Assembly: GCF_023845585.1 (NCBI RefSeq) | Contig: NZ_JAMQHS010000003.1 | Span: 282,671-346,670, forward strand | Reading direction: 5' to 3' | DNA: 64,000 bases | Source of the DNA: Clostridium sp. CMCC3677 | GTDB taxonomy: Bacteria > Bacillota > Clostridia > Clostridiales > Clostridiaceae | Part shown: one piece after another, positions 46,601 through 54,636 of the stretch | Position numbering within the stretch: the stretch's first letter is position 1 | How the letters are laid out: each line of letters starts with the position of its first letter | Position numbers and translations under genes: made by a program | The notes under the pieces: generated by a model | What the model was told of the DNA's origin: nothing | The model's input: only the letters and a program-made list of their open reading frames with translations | Database searches by the model: none

Positions 46601-48951
46601 CCTTTAGAATAATCTATGTTATTTAAAAGATTTCTTACTACTTTTAATGGATACGTTAAATCTATAGGCTTGTATTCTTTTGAAGTTATTATTATCATCC
46701 TAAGAAGTACATACGCTTGTAGCTCTTTTTGATCATTATTCATAGCATCTATATTCGCTTTATTGAAATAATTATATGCCTCTTTATCTTTTCCTACTTT
46801 TTCATTTAACTTTCCAATACTTATTGCAATTCTTGTTTTTTCATTGCATTCCGCACAGCTTAATGCCTTTTTATAATAATATATAGATTTAAACGTATCT
46901 CCATAATCATCAAACTTTTTTCCACATTTTAAACTATATTCTATCAATTTTTCTTTTTGATTAGATTTTTCTAGTTGATTTAAATATTCATCCAAATATT
47001 CTTGGGTATTCTTTAATATTTTTTCTAAAAAATAGCAAGAATCAGTATGCATTGTTAAACTTTTTTCTTTAGGCATCTTAGAATAAATTATTTTTTTCAC
47101 TAAATCATTATAAAAATCTACTCTAACCCCAGAATCACTTATTTTATCAATTAATAATCTATTTTTCTTTAATTTATAATATATATTTTTTCTTTTATTA
47201 TCTAAAATTACATATGAAAATATCAAAGTTTCAGATAATGGCATTTGAAATATTGATAACCTTTCCAATATTTCAAGTTCTTCATTATTTAAATTTAATA
47301 TTTTATTTTCTAATATTTTTTCTACGCCTTTAGGAATAACAATATTATTTACATCAATCTTGCTTCTCCATCTTCCATCATCTCTAGATAAATATATAAT
47401 TCCATCTTTATATAACTCTTCTATGGTTTTGCTAATAAATTGTGGCTTTCCTAAGGTTTCAGAATATATCTTCATACAAAGTTCACCTATACTCTTGTGA
47501 TAATTCAACATATTCTTTACCATTTTGCTAGTATTATAATTATTAAAATAATTTACTGCAACTTCTTCATAATTTGGCAGTGATCTAATAAACTTCATAT
47601 ATTCTATCATTTCACAATCAAAATCTTCTTCATTAGTAGACATTATAATCATTATATTTTCTAATTTCTTTCTTAATAAGCACATATATTTAAAGAATAA
47701 TTTAAATACTTCACTAGTTTTTTCAATATCATCTATTAAAATAATTAACATATTATTTAAAGTATATTCATGTAAAAGAGTACAAACTCTATTGATAATT
47801 TTAAGCGTATTTTCATCATTAATTACTTTATCTTCCAAAAGCATATCTATAAATTTTTCTAAATACGTTCCATATTTATCCTTTAAATATTTATCTAAAT
47901 TGTTGTATATATTTTTAATAGTAACAATAAAATTAGTGCTAGAACATATATTATCTATTATTAAGTATGAATTTTCTCTCTTATTACCAATATATTTACT
48001 AGATATCTTTCGTTTAATTTCCTTTAAAGTTGTAGTCTTACCATTGCCTTGTTCCCCTTTAAAACATATTATTTTATATTTAAGTTTATTTTCAGATATA
48101 TGCTTAAATCCTAATTCTATCTTCTTTATCTCATCTTCCATTCCAATTATATCTAAATCTGTTTGAACTTTATCTAATGCTTCAAATATAAATATACTAT
48201 AGTTCTTATTTAGTTTTTTATTTATACATTTAATAAAATCAGTTATTTTAGGAGCTTTATTGAATGATAATATTTTATCTATAGAATTGTTTCCTTTAAA
48301 ATATCTCTTTAACTCAACATCATTAAATAAGTTTTTAAACAAATATAATATGTCCTTTATATTATCCTTTTGACTTGATTGATCTTCTAACTTATCAATG
48401 TTATAAGGATAAGGTAATGATTTCACTCCTAATAGATTATTTTCTCTAAATTTACTTATTTCATATTGTAATAAATTTTTTATCTTTATGCTTACTTTAT
48501 TATCATCATTTGAAACTATAATTATATCCTTCATGCTTAAGTCATCAAATATATACCCTTTAATATTTAATGTATTAACCGCTGCACATAATTCCATAAA
48601 AATATCTAGTTTTTCATTAAATGAACATTTATTTAAATAAACTTCAGTATCTATTTGCGTATCTATATATTCTGTTACATATCCATAGTTTAATTTATCT
48701 AAATTTATCCCATCTATATTTTTTATTACTTCTATATCTAATATATTAACCACATTTTTAAAGTTTAAATTTTTTATTGTCTTAAACTTACTTAATAAAT
48801 ATTCTCTGCAATTTTCATATTCAACATTATCTTGAAAAATATATAAATTATATATTTTATTATTACGTATATTGATAACCTTATATATATAAAAATTTTC
48901 ATTAACATCTATAGATCCATTAATAGAATATTTTTTATTTAAAGTCTTCAA
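43684..48951 (-). CDS. Multidomain signalling protein: kinase-like, STAND-type ATPase, TPR, GGDEF, GAF-like
   Basis: 1755 residues. Residues 1 to about 270 resemble a protein kinase fold but lack a recognisable HRD or DFG, so probably a pseudokinase. A P-loop ATPase follows, Walker A GEQGNGKTT near 298 and Walker B LIILIDDIE near 405. About 650-1250 is helical repeat (TPR-like). A GGDEF domain at roughly 1415-1580 has an intact YGGEEF and FDIDDFKGVND, but Ser at the inhibitory-site Arg position. A GAF-like domain (WKSLCITPIIYNGEVIGIIYVS) ends it. It is predicted to make c-di-GMP in response to an unknown signal. The TTG start has GAGGTG 8 nt upstream. Confidence 0.85.
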   Translation of the reverse strand: MKTLNKKYSINGSIDVNENFYIYKVINIRNNKIYNLYIFQDNVEYENCREYLLSKFKTIKNLNFKNVVNILDIEVIKNIDGINLDKLNYGYVTEYIDTQIDTEVYLNKCSFNEKLDIFMELCAAVNTLNIKGYIFDDLSMKDIIIVSNDDNKVSIKIKNLLQYEISKFRENNLLGVKSLPYPYNIDKLEDQSSQKDNIKDILYLFKNLFNDVELKRYFKGNNSIDKILSFNKAPKITDFIKCINKKLNKNYSIFIFEALDKVQTDLDIIGMEDEIKKIELGFKHISENKLKYKIICFKGEQGNGKTTTLKEIKRKISSKYIGNKRENSYLIIDNICSSTNFIVTIKNIYNNLDKYLKDKYGTYLEKFIDMLLEDKVINDENTLKIINRVCTLLHEYTLNNMLIILIDDIEKTSEVFKLFFKYMCLLRKKLENIMIIMSTNEEDFDCEMIEYMKFIRSLPNYEEVAVNYFNNYNTSKMVKNMLNYHKSIGELCMKIYSETLGKPQFISKTIEELYKDGIIYLSRDDGRWRSKIDVNNIVIPKGVEKILENKILNLNNEELEILERLSIFQMPLSETLIFSYVILDNKRKNIYYKLKKNRLLIDKISDSGVRVDFYNDLVKKIIYSKMPKEKSLTMHTDSCYFLEKILKNTQEYLDEYLNQLEKSNQKEKLIEYSLKCGKKFDDYGDTFKSIYYYKKALSCAECNEKTRIAISIGKLNEKVGKDKEAYNYFNKANIDAMNNDQKELQAYVLLRMIIITSKEYKPIDLTYPLKVVRNLLNNIDYSKGEAYYYYALALVAKIESKKALSVKYIEKVFEICKNSNITVGVYACAKLLLSSIFISEGKYSEAKKLLNESMNVFEMENNYAGLLTTKINCEVINNEIGKNIDDILKSLIDIRKLSTKYKVYKKEVSSLIHIAKMNIEIFKYNKASENLLIALEIARENGLDRYILRICTLLCWVYCRLGKTKLASNYYELISELKKGIQVSELDMLTIKSTEALYNCRIYNFKHAFKELSAINKIINDYKGTEFSKIKSQYYQLCIINCKNENDVKRTFQLLKDELISLTNPVTKEGMLIGSVVSILFLGYKELARELFLNIKECPKEYDNQLGYIFLALYLSKDNDYNNLIKDALKVIKFSRNQEVKAMVYCSIAEKYKSKGFQELAINYYYESINIFINIINSLPEKYKIQYINNSMFLVVYNKFRKILVENMGIKLNLNKLNCIDVDFKINELLDELKISKLLLNKEFFYIMQKHYSNYYCNFESNIYEILSNFSNNIVKNLENLLKYIARITLSDKALLTIENNFGENEVICEYRIEDKKEILKYFSLKVNPNKEIVIISNDCNNKSKMNYEMLRDGIQACMYIKFRNKRKFITNNECINGKLILISNNAINNINSNSKIKVKNLMPFVMFLLDQYKLMISSTLDKLTGVYNRKYLEKAFCDLIDDSYSKGKEFSLIIFDIDDFKGVNDRYGHQTGDEVLIKLTQEVKKCLSKEDVFVRYGGEEFIILLPEKSEEDAYLFSERIRNKVECAKILGEKRKVTISLGISVYLKHSSNSEDLIKMADQALYTSKAQGKNKTTIWNDNIEVLSNNINISKGILPFKYNNDNKLVPLIKDILELLTNKSSKEDKIYKFLSKIIQITGSEFATAFIVKNKKIAKIYNEKIKEDKINDREKLNMTLIEEAINNAKGYYLIDWDNSYVDKCFGIHDWKSLCITPIIYNGEVIGIIYVSISVNKREYTQEDLSLINYLGQLMIPLFC

Positions 48952-49286
48952 GTAAGTTCACCTCTTTACTGTTTTTACATATAAAACTATATATTTAATT
49001 TTATAATTTTATTTTTCATTTAATGTGTGAATATAAGAAATAAACATTATTTATATTTATCTTAAAAGACTATTTATAAAATGAGAACTTTCCCTTCTAT
49101 AAATAGTCTTATCTAATAAGCAAAATCAAATATATCTCACCAAATTTATACATATATTCCATATACCTGTAATTTTATCATTTACCTAAATACAATTCAA
49201 CAAAAAACATATATTTAATATTATATAAATATTTTTAATATATTAGGTAAATAATATTATTGTGAATATGTATTGAAGGTGATTTT
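48952..49286. other. Divergent intergenic region with two inverted repeats
   Basis: It holds a perfect 13-bp hairpin AAGACTATTTATA/TATAAATAGTCTT (49066-49110) and a distant repeat TTTACCTAA/TTAGGTAAA (49181-49189 and 49243-49251). No gene fits. Promoters for both flanking genes must lie here. Confidence 0.5.
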
Positions 49287-50003
49287 ATGAAATTTAACAA
49301 ATTTAACAGATTATTTATTTTATTATTAGCATTTATTCTGATAACTAATTTAAATAGCAAAGTAGCTTATGCAGAAGATGAATCGAAAACTAATAAAGTT
49401 ATATACTTAACTTTCGATGATGGACCAGCCAGTAAAGTTACAGAAGATGTTCTAGATATTTTAAAGGAAGAAAAAATACATGCAACATTTTTTTTAATAG
49501 GAGAACAAGTTAAGGGTCAAGAAGATTTAGTAAAAAGAATTTATGATGAGGGACACTCTCTAGGTCTGCATAGTATGACTCATAAAAAAAATAATTTATA
49601 TTCTTCTAATGAACATTTTTTAAAAGAAATGTTAGAAACTCAAGAATTAATAAATTCTATTGTTGGAATAAAACCTAATATTCTAAGATTTCCATTTGGA
49701 TGTAACAATAATAGTTATAAGTTGTGTAAATCCATGATTGATTTACTTCATGAAAATAACTTGAAAATATATGATTGGAATGTCGATAGTGGTGATGGTG
49801 CTAACCATTCATCTGCTCCTAGTACATTTATAAAGAACTCTAGAAGTGATAAAGAACAAGTAGTTTTATTAATGCATTGCGGATATATTAGTAAAAATTC
49901 AGTTAAAGCTTTACCAGAAGTGATTAAATATTATAAAAATAATGGGTATGAATTCAAAGCTATTACAGAAGATACTCCTGAAGAATATCACATTATTAAA
50001 TAG
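49287..50003 (+). CDS. Secreted polysaccharide deacetylase
   Basis: 238 residues of the NodB/CE4 family, removing N-acetyl groups from peptidoglycan or another amino-sugar polymer. A signal peptide covers residues 1 to about 29, ending AYA before EDES. Motif 1 is LTFDDGPA, the metal-binding motif 2 is LGLHSMTH, motif 3 is LRFPFGCNNN, motif 4 DWNVDSGD, and motif 5 VVLLMHC. All are intact. Location outside the membrane is inferred. AAGGTG lies about 7 nt before the ATG. It stands between two c-di-GMP genes, on the opposite strand. Confidence 0.9.
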   Translation: MKFNKFNRLFILLLAFILITNLNSKVAYAEDESKTNKVIYLTFDDGPASKVTEDVLDILKEEKIHATFFLIGEQVKGQEDLVKRIYDEGHSLGLHSMTHKKNNLYSSNEHFLKEMLETQELINSIVGIKPNILRFPFGCNNNSYKLCKSMIDLLHENNLKIYDWNVDSGDGANHSSAPSTFIKNSRSDKEQVVLLMHCGYISKNSVKALPEVIKYYKNNGYEFKAITEDTPEEYHIIK

Positions 50004-50037
50004 GAATTTTTAAGTTTAACTAAATCAAAATTAAAAA

Positions 50038-50083
50038 CATCTATATTATTGAAAAATCAATCAATAATATAGATGTTTTTTTA
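50038..50083 (+). terminator. Terminator after polysaccharide deacetylase
   Basis: A perfect 15-bp stem CATCTATATTATTGA/TCAATAATATAGATG with an 8-nt loop and a run of seven T. The complementary strand lacks a good T-run, so it chiefly serves the plus strand. Confidence 0.9.
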
Positions 50084-50094
50084 TTTACTATAAT

Positions 50095-50613
50095 TTAAGC
50101 ATATGCTTTAGTTGTTGATACAGTTCTTGCAACTATTTTATACATTACATATCCAGCAAATGCATTCAAAGCTGTTGTCGGTAATACTACTGCCATAAAT
50201 AGTATCCCAAATGAAGCTCCTCCTGGTAAACCCGCTGTCAACATTAATACTGTTAAAAATATTGTTCCACTCACTAAAGTTCCAACAGATAGCAATATTA
50301 TTATTTGTATATTCTTTTTAACCCTTTCTCTTAAAGGAATTAGCACTAAATACATAATATTACATGTAATAAATTTATCTGCAATATTAGGCAATTGACC
50401 TCCTGGTGTTTTGCTAGTTAAAGCTGTAAATATTCCTACTATAAGCCCACAAATTATTGTAGTTTTATAATCTTTATTATAAACAATTATTATAAATAAC
50501 ATAGCTAATGCAAAATCTGGTTGCATTGGTAACCCTAGTGCTGGTGTAAGTTGATGTAAAATTACTCCTATTGCTATTAAAATTGCATTTGTAATCATTC
50601 TTTTTGTATTCAT
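50095..50613 (-). CDS. trpP: Tryptophan transporter (TrpP family)
   Basis: 172 residues with about five or six membrane helices, resembling the S-component-like tryptophan transporter TrpP (YhaG). ILHQLTPALGLPMQPDFALAMLF, LTSKTPGGQLPNIADKFITCN and VLPTTALNAFAGYVMY are the characteristic segments. The assignment is supported independently by the T-box leader just upstream whose specifier codon is TGG (Trp). GGGGG lies about 7 nt before the ATG. Confidence 0.88.
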   Translation of the reverse strand: MNTKRMITNAILIAIGVILHQLTPALGLPMQPDFALAMLFIIIVYNKDYKTTIICGLIVGIFTALTSKTPGGQLPNIADKFITCNIMYLVLIPLRERVKKNIQIIILLSVGTLVSGTIFLTVLMLTAGLPGGASFGILFMAVVLPTTALNAFAGYVMYKIVARTVSTTKAYA

Positions 50614-50751
50614 TTTAATTCCCCCATTTTTTATATCAATTAATATTCAAAGTCTTTAAATACAATTCCTTTCACAACATAACTACCACACCCCATACAA
50701 TTTAATTTTTAAGTAGCTAGTATCTATAAGTCACATTCAAATAAATAAAAA

Positions 50752-51021
50752 AAACCGTCCTATATATATAAATATATATAGGACGGATATTATCCGCGTT
50801 GCCACCTAAATTGCATAAATAAAAATGCCTCTCTTTTTTTGATACTAACATATCTCATTCGCTATAACGTGCGACTTACGGCTCAACTACTCTCTAAAAG
50901 ATTTCATATTGCTCCTCAAAGGCCCATTCATCATTAGCATTAGTACTGAAATTTCACCATCTTCAGCTCTCTTAAACTTAGCACCTGATTACTATCCCTC
51001 TTCTTAGGATTTGTATTATTA
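50752..51021 (-). promoter_or_regulatory. Tryptophan T-box riboswitch leader
   Basis: A tRNA-sensing leader of about 270 nt. The T-box AGGTGGCAACGCGG is at 50794-50807. The specifier is TGG at 50924-50926 in the typical GAA-TGG context of Stem I. The terminator stem CCGTCC...GGACGG (50755-50786) is followed by eight T. Uncharged tRNA-Trp should bind and favour the antiterminator, turning on trpP. Confidence 0.93.
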
Positions 51022-51027
51022 ATATAT

Positions 51028-51056
51028 ATATTATCCCCTTTTTACACATTTGTCAA
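51028..51056 (-). promoter_or_regulatory. Promoter of the T-box leader
   Basis: TTGACA, 17-nt spacer, TAATAT, on the minus strand. The -35 lies 3 nt past the stop codon of the EAL gene. Confidence 0.8.
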
Positions 51057-51058
51057 TT

Positions 51059-52813
51059 TTATTTAGAAATTTCTTTGCATATCATATTTTTAATTTTTTC
51101 AAATCTTTCTGGCTTACTATAATAGTATCCTTGTACCACATCACAAGAAATTCCCTTCAAATAATCTACTTGTTGTTTTGATTCTACGCCTTCTGCTATT
51201 ACTTCTATTCCTAATTGATGTGATAAATTAATAATATTTTCTATTATGCACTTATTTTTTGAATTCTTTTCTAAGTCAACCACAAAAGTTCTATCTATTT
51301 TTAATGCATCTATAGGAAGTTTAGTTAAATAATTAAGAGATGAATATCCCGTTCCAAAATCATCTAATGCTATACTTATTCCCAAATCTCTAATTTCATT
51401 AAGAATTTTTATATTTTTATCAAATGATTTCATTAGCATACTTTCAGTAATTTCCACTTGAATATAATTAGGATTAACTCTATATTTATATATAAATTTC
51501 TTTAAATCTAATACAATACTATCTTCTCTTAGCTGCATTTCTGATAAATTTACTGCCATCTTAAAATTTAAGTAACCTTCATTTATTAATATTCTTACCT
51601 TTTTAAAAACTTCTTCTAATACAAAACTTCCAATTGGAATAATCATTTTAGTATTTTCTGCTATTGGTATAAATTCATCTGGACTAACAACTCCCATATC
51701 ATTACTATTCCATCTTACCAAAGCCTCAAAACTTCGTACTAAAAAATCATCCAAAGTAACCTTAGGTTGAAATACTATAAATATCTCTTTATTATCTAAT
51801 GCATATCTTAATCCCTTTTGTAATGAATATACTCTATTTAATTCAAGTGATATTTTATCATTAAAAAAATTATATTCATTTTTTCCATTTCCTTTTGCTA
51901 CATACATAGCAGCATCTGAATTTTTTAATAGTGTATCAAAATCCACACCATTATATGGATACAAAGATGCTCCTATACTCACACTAACATATACCTCTTT
52001 CTCATCTATTATTATAGATTCATCAAAAGACTTAACTATTTTTCTACATAAAATACTTATTTCATTTAAATCAATAATGTCTGGAATAAATATTAAAAAA
52101 GTATCTCCACTATATCTACATACTAGATCACGTTCTGAAACCAAAGATAATATTTTATTAGCAGCTACTTTTAATGCTACATCTCCAAATTCATGTCCAA
52201 AAGATTCGTTTACATATTTAAAATTATCTAAGTTAAGCATTAACATAGCACATTGAACTTGTTCTTCTTTACATTCTTTTAAAAATCCCATTACAGTTCG
52301 TTTAAAATAATAACAATTAGGAAGTTCTGTTGTTCTATCACATTCAATTAATGATGTTATTTTTTGATTAATGAAATACTCTTCAGATAATTCTTTATAT
52401 AAAAGGTCTATCTCGGAAATCCAATAATTAGAATCCAAATTTTCAAAACAATAATGTATTCCCATTAAAGTATACCCATCATATTTCTTAACTACCTTCC
52501 CCACAAAGATGAAATATAGAATATTATTATTATTTTTTATTCTATAATGAGTTACTAGATGCTTTTTAGAATCATAAATTTTTTTTAAGTCTTCTTTGAA
52601 TATATCTTTTATTTTATTTAAATCTTCTAGATATATATAATTTAAAAATTGATTAATTTTCTTATTGTCTATTTCATAATCCTCTAAAAAATCAACTATT
52701 TTATAGTCAAATGTCAATTCATCCTTTAATGGATTCCAGAACATAGTTATTCCATTAATATCTAAGTGATTAAATAAATCCTTGTAATTAAAATTTAATT
52801 TTTCTATATTCAT
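51059..52813 (-). CDS. c-di-GMP phosphodiesterase with degenerate GGDEF and intact EAL domain
   Basis: 584 residues: an N-terminal PAS-like sensory region (about 1-150), a GGDEF domain (about 165-325) and an EAL domain (about 335-580). The GGDEF active site reads CRYSGDTFLIF instead of GGDEF, so cyclase activity is unlikely. The EAL domain keeps its metal and catalytic residues: SFEALVRW, VNLSEMQ, ITESML, ALDDFGTGYSSL, LKIDRTF, AEGVES, VVQGYYYSKP. It should degrade c-di-GMP. The ATG 9 nt after AGGGA is preferred to one three codons upstream. No membrane helix was seen. Confidence 0.88.
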   Translation of the reverse strand: MNIEKLNFNYKDLFNHLDINGITMFWNPLKDELTFDYKIVDFLEDYEIDNKKINQFLNYIYLEDLNKIKDIFKEDLKKIYDSKKHLVTHYRIKNNNNILYFIFVGKVVKKYDGYTLMGIHYCFENLDSNYWISEIDLLYKELSEEYFINQKITSLIECDRTTELPNCYYFKRTVMGFLKECKEEQVQCAMLMLNLDNFKYVNESFGHEFGDVALKVAANKILSLVSERDLVCRYSGDTFLIFIPDIIDLNEISILCRKIVKSFDESIIIDEKEVYVSVSIGASLYPYNGVDFDTLLKNSDAAMYVAKGNGKNEYNFFNDKISLELNRVYSLQKGLRYALDNKEIFIVFQPKVTLDDFLVRSFEALVRWNSNDMGVVSPDEFIPIAENTKMIIPIGSFVLEEVFKKVRILINEGYLNFKMAVNLSEMQLREDSIVLDLKKFIYKYRVNPNYIQVEITESMLMKSFDKNIKILNEIRDLGISIALDDFGTGYSSLNYLTKLPIDALKIDRTFVVDLEKNSKNKCIIENIINLSHQLGIEVIAEGVESKQQVDYLKGISCDVVQGYYYSKPERFEKIKNMICKEISK

Positions 52814-52846
52814 AATTAACATTCCCTCATCAAATAATTATTTTAA

Positions 52847-52960
52847 TTACTTGTCATCATCTGCCCTGCTGTCTTTTTTATCATTTACTAAAGATAAAAC
52901 TAAAGCTGTAGTAGCTGCAAGAACACCCATAATTTTTCCGTATTTTTTTAAGTTCATCAT
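52847..52960 (-). CDS. 37-residue small membrane protein
   Basis: The peptide has a basic start (MMNLKKYGKIMG), one hydrophobic helix (VLAATTALVLSLV) and a charged tail (NDKKDSRADDDK). Strong AGGAGG sits 5 nt before the first ATG and 8 nt before the second, either of which may start it. It could be a single-pass membrane micropeptide. Not recognised. Confidence 0.6.
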   Translation of the reverse strand: MMNLKKYGKIMGVLAATTALVLSLVNDKKDSRADDDK

Positions 52961-53003
52961 TCTTTCCTCCTACTCTTTTTATTTTATTATACCTAATTTT
53001 TAA

Positions 53004-53198
53004 CTAAAATGCTTTAAATTGATTATGTAATTTATTATATTCATATCCGATGCTTTTACATCTATGTACTATATCTTCTTCTTTTAAATCCAAATCATAA
53101 CAAAGTGATTGTAATGAATCATAATTATCTCTTAATTTCATATTCATAATACTAACCAATAAATTAGCATCCATACTTATTACATCTTCTCTATTCAT
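53004..53198 (-). CDS. DUF4250 small protein
   Basis: 64 residues. NREDVISMDANLLVSIMNMKLRDNY and HRCKSIGYEYNKLHNQF match the DUF4250 pattern common in Firmicutes. It is soluble and predicted helical; function unknown. AAGGA lies 9 nt before this ATG, while the two upstream ATGs are too close to it. Confidence 0.78.
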   Translation of the reverse strand: MNREDVISMDANLLVSIMNMKLRDNYDSLQSLCYDLDLKEEDIVHRCKSIGYEYNKLHNQFKAF

Positions 53199-53284
53199 CT
53201 TCATCATTCCTTTATAGATATTTTATTTTTATTTATAATATACTTTTTATTCTATTATTTTATATAATTACTTTCAATTACTCC

Positions 53285-53328
53285 GCCCACTTTGCTTATG
53301 CATATGTCAACACCCTGCTAAAACAGAT
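53285..53328 (-). repeat. Dispersed repeat R1, single arm
   Basis: Reads CCCACTTTGCTTATGCATAT and then GTCAACACCCTGCTAAAACAG: the reverse complement of the left arm of the full R1 copy. It lies just past the 3' end of the TtcA-like gene's terminator. Confidence 0.6.
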
Positions 53329-53338
53329 CTATATTAAA

Positions 53339-53363
53339 AAGGTTGTCAAAATTAAGACAACCT
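53339..53363 (-). terminator. Terminator after TtcA-like gene
   Basis: A perfect 8-bp stem AGGTTGTC/GACAACCT with TTTTTAAT following on the minus strand, 4 nt past the stop. Confidence 0.85.
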
Positions 53364-53367
53364 CTAT

Positions 53368-54234
53368 TTATTCTTCGTCATATACATCTAAAAATGAATA
53401 TTTTTTATTTCCTTTTTGCCATCCTAGTATTGAATCCATACTAACATTTTCAGCAGATTTAAATATAGACTTATCTACACCATCAAAATTTTGTTTTAAT
53501 TGTGCAATTAGATCCTTTATTTCATATCTCTTATTGCCTGTTCTTTCTGCTGCTACCATACATGCACAATTTAACGGAGCAATTCCAGTACTTTTAATAA
53601 ATTTCTTTATGTATTCTTCTTCAATATAATACATTGGTCTTATTAATTCTAAATTTTCAAAATTTGCTGATTTAAGCTTTGGTAGCATTGTTTTGAAATT
53701 ACCACCATATAATATATTTAATAAAGTTGTTTCTATAACATCATTATAATGATGTCCTAATGCTAACTTATTGCATCCAAGCTCTTGAGCTTTATTATAA
53801 AGAGAACCCCTTCTCATTCTAGCGCATAAATAACATGGGTAATCCTTAGCCATTTTATCAACTACATCAAAAATTCCTGATTCATAAATAGTTATTGGAA
53901 TATTTAAATATTCACAGTTATCTAATAACAATTGTCTTATATGTGGATGATATCCTGGATCCATAGCTATAAATTCTACTTCAAAATTCATTTGACCATG
54001 TTTTTGAAGTTCTTGAAATAATTTTGCCATAAGAATACTATCTTTTCCTCCTGATATGGCTACTCCAATTTTATCTCCTTCTTGAATAAGTTCGTAATTC
54101 TTAATTGCTTTTACAAACTTAGACCAAACATGTTTTCTATATGTTTTTACTATACTTCTTTCAATATCTTTTAATGGCTTTTTTTCTTCATCCGGTATAA
54201 TAGTCGGACAACCTTTACCTGCTATACTATTCAT
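53368..54234 (-). CDS. TtcA-type PP-loop ATPase (tRNA 2-thiocytidine family)
   Basis: 288 residues of the PP-loop superfamily. The P-loop is VAISGGKDSILMAKL. Cluster cysteines are in YPCYLCARMRRG (CxxC), with further Cys in LNCACMVAAER, the pattern of [4Fe-4S] thiolation enzymes. GHHYNDVIETTLLNILYGG is the second family motif. It probably adds sulfur to a tRNA base, classically C32. A relative acting on another substrate is possible. AGGTG lies 6 nt before this ATG; an upstream GTG lies in the binding site. Confidence 0.82.
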   Translation of the reverse strand: MNSIAGKGCPTIIPDEEKKPLKDIERSIVKTYRKHVWSKFVKAIKNYELIQEGDKIGVAISGGKDSILMAKLFQELQKHGQMNFEVEFIAMDPGYHPHIRQLLLDNCEYLNIPITIYESGIFDVVDKMAKDYPCYLCARMRRGSLYNKAQELGCNKLALGHHYNDVIETTLLNILYGGNFKTMLPKLKSANFENLELIRPMYYIEEEYIKKFIKSTGIAPLNCACMVAAERTGNKRYEIKDLIAQLKQNFDGVDKSIFKSAENVSMDSILGWQKGNKKYSFLDVYDEE

Positions 54235-54636
54235 AATATACACCTCATTTTTTCATAGTAATTATAACATCATTTATATAAATTTAAAAATAATTATTTT
54301 TACAAACCTTTATAATTATCGACTAATTAATCAACAAATTTTTAACATTATTCATTATTTAATTAACAATGAAAATTACTACAATTAGTATAATTTTTGC
54401 ATTATTAGGATGAAACTATACTAATTTTGATGATTATTTTCTTAATAACCTTTTAATTTTTATGTAAAAGTTTAAACTTAGATAAATTTTTAACAATTTC
54501 TTATTGAATATTTTTGGAAACATGATAAAATTACATTGTCGGTATTCTTAATAAAGAAACTGAACAGAAAAACTAATAATTAAATTTTTCTGAATTATAT
54601 CCTTATTAAATATGGGAATAAGAACGGAGGCATTTT
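54235..54636. other. Long leader region of the ECF transporter gene
   Basis: About 400 bp without a gene. It contains a perfect 10-bp inverted repeat AATTAGTATA/TATACTAATT (54383-54392 and 54417-54426). I find no core of any riboswitch I recognise. The region before the ribosome binding site could still hold a structured leader. Confidence 0.4.

Noticed and set aside
43684..48951. Active serine/threonine kinase at the N-terminus of the 1755-residue protein
   Set aside because: No convincing HRD or DFG motif; treated as kinase-like only.
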